From NCBI GenBank assembly GCA_018400335.1, contig JAGYMT010000078.1, positions 1 to 7,358 on the forward strand: a stretch of 7,358 bases of DNA, given 5' to 3'. The stretch's first letter is position 1; every line of letters starts with the position of its first letter. Under the pieces are notes generated by a model. That model was not told the origin of the DNA. It ran no database searches and saw only the letters and a list, made by a program, of their open reading frames with translations. Below are positions 1 through 5,951 of the stretch, piece by piece. The position numbers were made by a program, and so were the translations under genes. Source of the DNA: Kiritimatiellia bacterium (GTDB taxonomy: Bacteria; Verrucomicrobiota; Kiritimatiellia; JAAZAB01).

Positions 1-19
1 CGTGTTCATTCGTGGTTCT
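1..19. repeat. Second copy of the CGAAT-type repeat (cut by window edge)
   Basis: CGTGTTCATTCGTGGTTCT matches 5933-5951 at 18 of 19 bases. On the minus strand it starts 23 nt downstream of the TGA of the propeller gene at 43-1491 and runs off the window. Both visible copies therefore lie directly behind the two paralogous propeller genes and in the same orientation. Confidence 0.7.
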
Positions 20-42
20 ATCCTTTTGGAATCAGTTTTCCG
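20..42 (-). other. Short 3' flank after the last gene; no terminator seen
   Basis: This stretch holds one small palindrome, TCCTTTTGGA at 21-30, with a 3-bp stem and 4-base loop and no U tract. It is too weak for an intrinsic terminator. Transcription may continue beyond the window. Confidence 0.4.
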
Positions 43-1491
43 TCAGTAGCACCGATTGGGTATGTAGTCGCCGGCGAGGCTGGTCTCGGGCACGAAGCCG
101 TAGACCAGATCCGCGTCTGCGCGAAGGGCGTAGAGCCGCGCCTGTTCGAGTTCGAGATAGAGCTTGAACGGCTGGCCCTTGAGCGGGTCAAGCGTCTCGC
201 GCGTCGCGCCACCCTCCTGCCAGCGCAGCGGCATGAAATGGCCGTCGCCGGTCACGGGCACACTCTTGGCCAGTTCATAGCCCGGCAGGGGTTTGTTCTG
301 GAGGTCGCGCAGTTCGGCTCGGATGCGGCCGAAGTGGCCGGTGGTGGCGTTGAGCAGGATTTGTCCGCCGCGCGGGAGCAATCCGCGCAACAGCACCGAG
401 CCCGTGTCGCTACTCGATTCGAGCGCGCAGAAGCCGTCCCGCCGCCAGCGGGAAACCGTGACGTGGTTGATCGTCTCCCTCGGCGCGAACTTTTTCCAGT
501 CATTGTGTTCGCCGACATAGGAGTTGGCGTAAACCCTCAGCCACCCCTCCGTGTCCATCACCATGGCCGAAGGGTACTCGCTGCCGAAGTTGTCCTTGCC
601 CCAGCCGCGGTCGGGCAGAAACGACCGGCGGTTGGTCCGGTTCCAGGCCAGACCGTTGACGCTGTAGGTCAGTTCGGCGTCCACCCGGCCCATGAACCGG
701 GTCGAGCCGGCGAGGTCGTTGGGCGCGCCCCACATGCGCCAGAGGAAGCCGATGAAATAGCCCTCGTAGAAGAACTGTGGCATGCCGTAGAACTCGACGC
801 CCGGGATGTCCATGGGGTCGGGGTGGACGATCACCTGCGGCTTGTCGAACCGTTTCCAATCGGCGGTCTGGTCCAGGGCAACGCGCCGGTCGCCGAGGAT
901 CGGCCGGCCGGTCCACTGATACTTGCCGGTGAACGGGTTAAACACCACGCTGAACAGCGTGTCGGTGTGCTGCCGTCGCCAGACCGCGACCTTGTCGATC
1001 GTCCAATGAATGCCGTCCGGCGAGACCGCCACCCGGCAGGTTCCGTACGAGGAGTCCACCGGGTTCTTCGAGAGGTCGGAATAGGGCATCTTGAAGCGCC
1101 GGGCGGGGTCGGTCTCACGCTCGTCATGGTACGGACCGCCATGCGTGGCGTATTCGCCGCTGAAGACAATGTGCGAGGCCTTTGGCGTGGCATTCTTGTC
1201 CACCGGCGGGTTCTGCAAGAGCGGTCGCCAATCGAAGCCGTCGGGTGATTCGTAAGCGGTCAGCCCGACCCCTTCGTCGCTCTTGCTTCGGTCCGTGCTG
1301 CCGCCGCCCCACATTTGCCAATCGCCGGTTTGCGGTTCGCGCCGCACGGCGGTGACGCTGGCGTAGTCCAGCAGCGGATCCTGCCACGGGGTAAGGTCCG
1401 GCCAGGGTTCTGCCGTGAACCAGCGCCGGTCAATGCCTTGCCGGGCAAGAATCGGCCAGTCGTCGAGAAACAGAATCGTGCGCATGCTCAT
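43..1491 (-). CDS. GH32/GH43-like beta-propeller protein with C-terminal beta-sandwich
   Basis: The protein has 482 residues. Its ATG at 1491 is preceded by AGGAG (1497-1501) 5 nt upstream and overlaps the beta-helix stop as ATGA, so the two are probably translationally coupled; a Met at residue 3 is a less likely start. It begins MSMRTILFLDDWPI. Residues about 40-355 look like a five-bladed propeller, with turns SPDGFDW (82-88), SPDGIHW (157-163) and SVNGLAW (277-283). Residues about 365-465 form a beta-sandwich with LPGY (402-405), GQPFKLYLEL (439-448) and LYALRADADL (453-462), matching the other propeller gene at 5938-7358. A tail of about 17 residues (466-482) has no counterpart there. 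Gene-family precedent suggests a carbohydrate-active or carbohydrate-binding protein, but no acid pair can be assigned as catalytic. No signal peptide is evident. It is the last gene in the window; a short repeat follows its stop. Confidence 0.85.
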   Translation of the reverse strand: MSMRTILFLDDWPILARQGIDRRWFTAEPWPDLTPWQDPLLDYASVTAVRREPQTGDWQMWGGGSTDRSKSDEGVGLTAYESPDGFDWRPLLQNPPVDKNATPKASHIVFSGEYATHGGPYHDERETDPARRFKMPYSDLSKNPVDSSYGTCRVAVSPDGIHWTIDKVAVWRRQHTDTLFSVVFNPFTGKYQWTGRPILGDRRVALDQTADWKRFDKPQVIVHPDPMDIPGVEFYGMPQFFYEGYFIGFLWRMWGAPNDLAGSTRFMGRVDAELTYSVNGLAWNRTNRRSFLPDRGWGKDNFGSEYPSAMVMDTEGWLRVYANSYVGEHNDWKKFAPRETINHVTVSRWRRDGFCALESSSDTGSVLLRGLLPRGGQILLNATTGHFGRIRAELRDLQNKPLPGYELAKSVPVTGDGHFMPLRWQEGGATRETLDPLKGQPFKLYLELEQARLYALRADADLVYGFVPETSLAGDYIPNRCY

Positions 1492-2948
1492 GATGGCTCC
1501 TGGGTTGTTGTCATGACGTTAAGCTCGCCACGCATCCCCGCGGCCAGGCAGGGCGAGTCGCCACGCTGCCGGTAATCGCCGTCCGCCGCATCAACGAATT
1601 GCGGCCGCGCCACCCGACTGTGGCGGTCCTGGCCGCTTTCCGTCTGGTAACGGGGGAATTCCGACGGCCGGCAGGAGCGCCAAAGGTCCAGGGGCCAGGG
1701 CTCTCCCGTGGAAAGAAAGGCCTGAATGGCTTCCGTGGTGGTCTTTCCCTCCCGTAGCCGGGTGAACTGTATCAACGACTCGCCCGTCGTCTGCCAATAG
1801 CCGTTATGGTCGATCACGAACTTCCGTTCGTCGACCGGATCGATGATGGCGCTGATCGCCGCGCCATGGCTCTCGTAAAACAGATTGTGGCGAATGTAGA
1901 CCGGTCCCGGCTGGGAGCCCGGATCGATGTAGAAGATGAAGACGTGGTATCCGACCGGCTGCGGGTACGGGTCGGCTCGACGCGGGGGGAACTCGCCCTG
2001 CATGCTGAAGCCGCCGCCGGAGTTGATGCAGGTGTTGTGCTCGAAATAGACCTCCCGCGCCGGCTCGCGGCTTTCGTAGGCGCTTAGCCCACAGTCCACG
2101 AACAGATTGTCGCGGAAATGGATCCGCTCCGGGATGTTCCGTGTTTCGCCTCCCTGATGGGTGACCGCCGAATCGTAGATGTTGTCGAACACGCATCCCT
2201 CGACGACGATATCGTTCGCGCCGTCCCAGAGCTCGACGCCGTTGCCGAAGCGCACGCGATGTTTCAGGCTCCAGACCGCGCCGCCGATGAACCGGAACTC
2301 GCAGTTGCGGATGACGGCGTTGCGCGCGCCGACTTGAAAGTAGCCATGCACTCCGGAGTTGCGGAAACTCAGGTTCTCCAGGATGACGTGGCTGCCGCCG
2401 ACCATCCTTCGCGCGCCCCACAGGACGCATTCGATGTTCCGCCAGGTCTGCCCCGGGTTGTCCGCGGCGTACAGGTAGAGATCTCCACTCGCCGCATCCC
2501 TTTCACCCGTCTCACCGAGCCCGGAACTCCGGCCGATGGCGGTATAATGCCAGTCCCCGCGCTGGCGCAGGTCGTCGGGCGTCCATCGTAGAATACCGCA
2601 GGATTCCCCTTGATTGAAAACCAGATTGCAGACCTCGCTGTGCAGCGGTCCGCTATAACGCCAGACGTTGGGCCGGACTTCTGTCCATGCCCCGGGATCG
2701 CCGATGGCGACCGAGCCCAGAAACGCGGGTTTCTCGCCGTCGCCGTAGGCGCCGTAGGTGATCGGCGTGCCCTCGGCGCCGTCGCATGTCAACAGCGGGC
2801 TGCGGACCACGCGGCCGCGCTTGAACAGCACCGTGTCGCCGGGGTGAATATCGCGGTCAGCGTAGTTTCTGACCGGCCGCGCCGGCGAACGGCCGTCGTT
2901 GGCGTCGTCGCCGAGTGCCGGGTCGATGTAGTGGATGCGGGTGGACAT
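1488..2948 (-). CDS. Right-handed parallel beta-helix repeat protein
   Basis: The protein has 486 residues. Near its N-terminus is the signature YIDPALGDDANDGRSPARP (7-25), common in beta-helix proteins of the polysaccharide-lyase type. Successive coils repeat a V-I-x-N-x-x-F pattern: VILENLSF (188-195), AVIRNCEF (211-218), IVVEGCVF (247-254), IHFRDNLF (276-283), VYFEHNT (300-306), VYIRHNLF (350-357) and FVIDHNGYW (377-385). The C-terminus has RPQFVDAADGDYRQRGDSPC (448-467), a closing motif common in this superfamily. Such proteins bind or cut polyuronides and other long glycans, but I cannot name a lyase or hydrolase family or see its catalytic residues with certainty. No signal peptide is evident, which is unusual for the fold. 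The AAAGGT site (2955-2960) is weak, so translation is probably coupled to the sialidase-like gene, whose stop is 4 nt upstream. Its own TGA overlaps the next ATG (1488-1491). Confidence 0.88.
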   Translation of the reverse strand: MSTRIHYIDPALGDDANDGRSPARPVRNYADRDIHPGDTVLFKRGRVVRSPLLTCDGAEGTPITYGAYGDGEKPAFLGSVAIGDPGAWTEVRPNVWRYSGPLHSEVCNLVFNQGESCGILRWTPDDLRQRGDWHYTAIGRSSGLGETGERDAASGDLYLYAADNPGQTWRNIECVLWGARRMVGGSHVILENLSFRNSGVHGYFQVGARNAVIRNCEFRFIGGAVWSLKHRVRFGNGVELWDGANDIVVEGCVFDNIYDSAVTHQGGETRNIPERIHFRDNLFVDCGLSAYESREPAREVYFEHNTCINSGGGFSMQGEFPPRRADPYPQPVGYHVFIFYIDPGSQPGPVYIRHNLFYESHGAAISAIIDPVDERKFVIDHNGYWQTTGESLIQFTRLREGKTTTEAIQAFLSTGEPWPLDLWRSCRPSEFPRYQTESGQDRHSRVARPQFVDAADGDYRQRGDSPCLAAGMRGELNVMTTTQEPS

Positions 2949-2952
2949 GGCG

Positions 2953-4212
2953 TTACCTTTCGACCACGGTCACGATTTCGCGCACGAGGATGGTTTTGCA
3001 GGGCCGTCCCTCCGCGTCAGGGTAGCTGAAGTCCGAGTACACAAGCAAGGCGCGGTCGCGGTCCAGCGCCACCAGCTCGGTGTGGCCGCAGGAGTTCCAG
3101 GCGCCAGGGGCCGGTGGCGAGAAGGGGGCATGTACCGGCGCCTGCCACTCGATCCCGGCTGGGTCGGTGGTCGCCCGCACGGCGATATAGCCGGGCCCGC
3201 CCGACTGCCCGTAGGAGGCCAGGGTGACGCCGTTCTCCAGCGTCAGCAGTTGCGGCATCTTGCCGCCGTCGAAGCCGCGGTCGAACGCCACCGGCTTCGA
3301 CCAGGTGTGCGCGCCGTCCACGGAACGGGTCAGGTACAACGGGCCATGGCCATGCCCGTCGCTCGTCCGCATCAGGCAGATGACCGAGCCGTCGGGCCGG
3401 AAGTTGTAGTCAGGCTCGGTGAAGCCGTCACGTTTGTCGGCCTGCGGATCGGCTTCGGGATCGCCGGCGTAACGGATTTGCCCCAGACAATCCCACGTGT
3501 GCCCATGGTCGAGCGAGCGCAGGAACAGCGGAGTATACAACGGCTTACCCTCTTGCAGTCGGAGCTCGTAGGTCGCCGCCCACAGCGACCCATCCGGCGC
3601 GACCCGCATCTTTCCCCAAAGAAACGGGGTAGGCAAGGGACCTTTTCGAACCTGTCCGATCGTGCCGATGCCGGGTGCGGCGCCGCGGGCGCTTTCGTCA
3701 ATGACACAACGAAGCTGATCGGGAATGCGCATGGCGGCGACCTCTTCCACCCACACGCTGCCCCCTGCGGGGAGCCGGCGGAAACGCCATTCGCTCAGTT
3801 CCGGCGGCAGCTCCTCCGCGCGGTACAGCGAGCACGGCCACCGGAAACTGCACACGTAGTCGCAGACCGACTTCGGCAGTTCGAACTCCTCCGCGCGGCG
3901 GCTAGGCCGCTGTACAGGCTGCAGGCGGTCGCCGTTGGGCAGCAGCAGGCCGTCCTCCGCCTCGTGGCCGACCAGCGGCGGCGCGACGCGCCAGGTCCGG
4001 CCCTCGTCCTCGGAATAGGCGTGGCCCATCGGTGCGCCGTAGGATGAGGCGGCGTCGGGCTCGATCGAGAAGCTGGCGTGCAGCCGCCCGTCGCGCATCC
4101 GGCGCAGGCAGGGAAACTGCCAACGCCCCCAGGCGCCGCCCGCGCGATCAAGGTCAGCCGGCGCCTGCGCGACCATGACCGGCTCGCGTATCATCAATTC
4201 AATGCTCCGCAT
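2953..4212 (-). CDS. Sialidase/BNR-type beta-propeller protein
   Basis: With the start at 4212 the protein has 419 residues; a start at 4245 would add 11 residues unlike the rest. Three Asp boxes are visible: SEDEGRTW (67-74), SLDHGHTW (233-240) and SVDGAHTW (297-304). These turns mark the six-bladed propeller shared by GH33 sialidases and related BNR proteins. The segment WQFPCLRRMRDGRL (31-44) sits where sialidases have the FRIP motif, but Gln replaces the Arg of the catalytic triad, so sialic acid cleavage is doubtful. A long stretch at about 95-200 has no Asp box and may be an inserted loop or degenerate blade; it includes WVEEVAAM (154-161). No signal peptide is evident. It starts 43 nt after the carboxypeptidase stop, and its TAA is 4 nt before the beta-helix gene, so co-translation is likely. 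It is best called a sialidase-fold protein; a different exo-glycosidase or a binding role is possible. Confidence 0.85.
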   Translation of the reverse strand: MRSIELMIREPVMVAQAPADLDRAGGAWGRWQFPCLRRMRDGRLHASFSIEPDAASSYGAPMGHAYSEDEGRTWRVAPPLVGHEAEDGLLLPNGDRLQPVQRPSRRAEEFELPKSVCDYVCSFRWPCSLYRAEELPPELSEWRFRRLPAGGSVWVEEVAAMRIPDQLRCVIDESARGAAPGIGTIGQVRKGPLPTPFLWGKMRVAPDGSLWAATYELRLQEGKPLYTPLFLRSLDHGHTWDCLGQIRYAGDPEADPQADKRDGFTEPDYNFRPDGSVICLMRTSDGHGHGPLYLTRSVDGAHTWSKPVAFDRGFDGGKMPQLLTLENGVTLASYGQSGGPGYIAVRATTDPAGIEWQAPVHAPFSPPAPGAWNSCGHTELVALDRDRALLVYSDFSYPDAEGRPCKTILVREIVTVVER

Positions 4213-4217
4213 TTTGA

Positions 4218-4223
4218 CTCCTT
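4218..4223 (-). promoter_or_regulatory. Shine-Dalgarno site fixing the start of the sialidase-like gene
   Basis: On the minus strand AAGGAG lies 5 nt before the ATG at 4212. The upstream in-frame ATG at 4245 has only GAGAGG with a gap of about 3 nt. The downstream start is therefore preferred. Confidence 0.65.
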
Positions 4224-4255
4224 GTTGCCGGATATTCATTTGCATTTACCTCTCT

Positions 4256-5734
4256 TCATGCCTCCAGTGTCCAATCCTCGGGGGTGAAACCCGCCCGCCG
4301 GAGCTGTGGCGAGTCGTAGCGGCAGGTGGCCAGATGAAGATCGCCCACCTTTCCCGGCGGGATGGCGACGTGGACCACGCACCCGGGGTCGCGCGTGATG
4401 GTATAGCCGTCGGTTACGGATTCGGCCAGCGGACGCCCATTCAACGCAATTTCCCGGACCTCCGCATCCCGGTACGGGATGAGCATGCGGATCACGACGC
4501 CCGACTTCGGCGGGGCCGCATCGGCGACCGCCGCGTGAGGTCCGCACAACGCGCAGGCGTCAGTCAGCGGCGCATCGTCCGGCACAGCGGGGCGATACCG
4601 GTGCCATCGCATCAGGCCGGCGACATCGAACGCACGCTCTCCTCGCAACCGATCGAAGAGCACAGGCCACGTCTCGGACCGCGACGGAGAACCGAGAAAC
4701 TGTGCGCCGCGAGGGGTAAAGGCCGCCACAGAGGCAAGGGTTCCGCGGTGTTCGGGATGTGCGGCGCCGACGGCGGTGTGCGCCGACCGACGCCACAGCT
4801 CGACGCGGCTGGCGCGGCGTTGTGCCGCGGTTTCGCCCCAGGCCGCCAGTTGCGTCGAACACCAGATGTTGACATGATCGCAAGGCAGCGCCGGGATGCG
4901 CTGGTAGCGCCAACGGCGCAACCCAGCTTCGAGAACCGCGCGGGCACGCCAGACGATGCTCTCGTCAAATCCCGCTTCCATGATGAAGCCCAGGCTGTGA
5001 TAGCGGTGATAACTCACGCAGGTGATGTTTTTCGCACAGGACTGCAGGTAGTAGTGGTCGCCGGCTTCGGGAACCGGTGCGTTGCTCAAGACGCGTCCGG
5101 CATCGGCTTCGCCGCGCGTAATCAGGTACCCCTGCCGTTCGACAACGTCGTCGATGAAACGCGGCAACTCGGGTTCGTGACAACGCGAGAGCGAAGCCGC
5201 CCAGGAAATACCGGTGCTCTCCCACATGGTTCCTTCCTTGTATGGCAACCCATGAATGTCCACGTGCGCCTCGGGTTGCAGACGCTCCATGAGGTCGAAG
5301 AGCGCGCGGGACTCCGGCGACTCGCCCGGGCCGTCCCAGGACCAGTCCGTATAGGGATTCGGCTGCGAATAGACCGGCGGCTGCGCCGCGTAGCCATCCG
5401 GATCGGCGCACGGAACGACCGTCACCGCGTACTGCCGGCGATAGGCGGCGGCCTGCGTATCGTCACCGATCAGCCACTTGACAAAGTGCAGCAACCCGGT
5501 GCAGGCATTGCGCTCCGGCCCGGCGTGGCAGGCGGTGAACAAGACCCGCTGTTTCACCTCGTCCGGCACGCCCGCCTCGGAGATTGTGGCGGCTACAAGC
5601 GGCCGTCCGCCCGCGGAACAACCGATGCGCTCCAGACGTATCCGTCGCGGGAAAGCCTCAGCCCAGTCCCGAAGTCCCCGTTCGAGATCATAAGGGTCCG
5701 GGCCAGGCAGCCAGCCGAATGTCGCTGTTTTCAT
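4256..5734 (-). CDS. M14 zinc carboxypeptidase-like protein with C-terminal extension
   Basis: The protein has 492 residues. Its ATG at 5734 is preceded by AGGGAG (5745-5750) 10 nt upstream. Residues about 1-275 resemble the M14 metallocarboxypeptidase fold: FTACHAGPERNA at 66-77 in the place of the first zinc motif, CADPDGY at 109-115 like the usual NPDGY, DIHG at 159-162 carrying the likely third zinc ligand H161, and FIMEAGF at 250-256 carrying the likely general base E253. M14 enzymes remove C-terminal residues from peptides or cleave cell-wall or amide-linked substrates. The first motif is H-x3-E (H70, E74) rather than the standard H-x2-E, and the stretch NPYTDWSW (126-133) lies where NR-type substrate-binding residues are usual, without the Arg. 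Residues about 410-475 form a separate, probably beta-rich domain (LIPYRDAEVREIALNGRPL at 418-436). No signal peptide is evident, so it is probably cytoplasmic unless exported by another route. The fold assignment is fairly safe; activity and substrate are unknown. Confidence 0.8.
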   Translation of the reverse strand: MKTATFGWLPGPDPYDLERGLRDWAEAFPRRIRLERIGCSAGGRPLVAATISEAGVPDEVKQRVLFTACHAGPERNACTGLLHFVKWLIGDDTQAAAYRRQYAVTVVPCADPDGYAAQPPVYSQPNPYTDWSWDGPGESPESRALFDLMERLQPEAHVDIHGLPYKEGTMWESTGISWAASLSRCHEPELPRFIDDVVERQGYLITRGEADAGRVLSNAPVPEAGDHYYLQSCAKNITCVSYHRYHSLGFIMEAGFDESIVWRARAVLEAGLRRWRYQRIPALPCDHVNIWCSTQLAAWGETAAQRRASRVELWRRSAHTAVGAAHPEHRGTLASVAAFTPRGAQFLGSPSRSETWPVLFDRLRGERAFDVAGLMRWHRYRPAVPDDAPLTDACALCGPHAAVADAAPPKSGVVIRMLIPYRDAEVREIALNGRPLAESVTDGYTITRDPGCVVHVAIPPGKVGDLHLATCRYDSPQLRRAGFTPEDWTLEA

Positions 5735-5896
5735 GAGAATTTAACTCCCTGTTCCGCATGTGCTTCGAACCCATACACCTGCCCCTTGCTGCCGTATACG
5801 CGCACGAGAATGAAGCGGTCGCTTGCCCAACGGCTCGATCCGGTCGCAGCAGTTGAGGCGTTCGGTGATTTCACCGGGGAGGAAAAGCTTTTGCAT
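5731..5896 (-). pseudogene. Small gene of unknown function, apparently frameshifted
   Basis: I do not recognise this protein. Translation from the ATG at 5896 gives MQKLFLPGEITERLNCC, then DRIEPLGK, and continues in frame to a TAA at 5743-5741 (51 residues in all), but the last half is Arg/Gly-rich and looks out of frame. Skipping one base near 5821 (AAG-C-GAC) moves to a frame reading DRFILVRVYGSKGQVYGFEA and ending VKFS with a TGA at 5733-5731. That TGA overlaps the carboxypeptidase ATG as ATGA, the same coupling seen at 1488-1491. The second frame also has more G/C-ending codons just after the shift (GAC CGC TTC, CTC GTG CGC). The composite would be about 54 residues, soluble, with no membrane segment. 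Possible causes are a one-base insertion, an assembly error or, less likely, programmed +1 shifting. The alternative is that only the 51-residue unshifted frame is made. Confidence 0.45.
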
Positions 5897-5902
5897 CTTA
5901 AA

Positions 5903-5909
5903 CACCTCC
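5903..5909 (-). promoter_or_regulatory. Strong Shine-Dalgarno site for the small gene
   Basis: On the minus strand GGAGGTG lies 6 nt before the ATG at 5896. It is the best ribosome binding site in the window. It supports real initiation at MQKLFLPGE, although the reading frame that follows appears broken. Confidence 0.65.
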
Positions 5910-5918
5910 GGCTTATGC

Positions 5919-5951
5919 AATTCGTGTCCATTCGTTTTCATTCGTGGTTCT
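5919..5951. repeat. CGAAT-type short repeat with 10-bp period
   Basis: On the plus strand three 10-bp units follow each other: TTCGTGTCCA (5921), TTCGTTTTCA (5931) and TTCGTGGTTC (5941). Read on the minus strand they give CACGAATGA, ACGAATGG and ACGAATT blocks. A partial second copy occurs at 1-19, with 18 of 19 bases identical to 5933-5951. The copy overlaps the final codons and TGA stop of the upstream propeller gene. I recall similar AACCACGAATG-type repeats scattered in environmental bacterial genomes, but no copy count can be given from this window. It does not form a hairpin, so it is not an obvious terminator. Confidence 0.75.

Noticed and set aside
21..30. TCCTTTTGGA palindrome as a terminator
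   Set aside because: The stem is only 3 bp and no U tract follows.
238..1248. Plus-strand open frame of 336 codons
   Set aside because: It is antisense to the well-supported propeller gene at 43-1491 and has low-complexity Val/Ala/Arg-rich composition.
2935..4047. Plus-strand open frame of 370 codons
   Set aside because: It is antisense to the sialidase-like gene with its Asp boxes and shows no domain of its own.
4213..4245. Upstream start (ATG at 4245) for the sialidase-like gene
   Set aside because: Its ribosome site is poor and too close, while the ATG at 4212 has AAGGAG at a good distance and begins the family-like sequence.
5731..5931. Frame starting MDTNCISRR as the real small gene
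   Set aside because: Its start comes from the repeat and its first half is Ser/Arg-rich without a ribosome site. Only its second half looks coding.
5919..5951. Possible CRISPR array
   Set aside because: The units are 10 bp, directly adjacent and imperfect, with no spacers.
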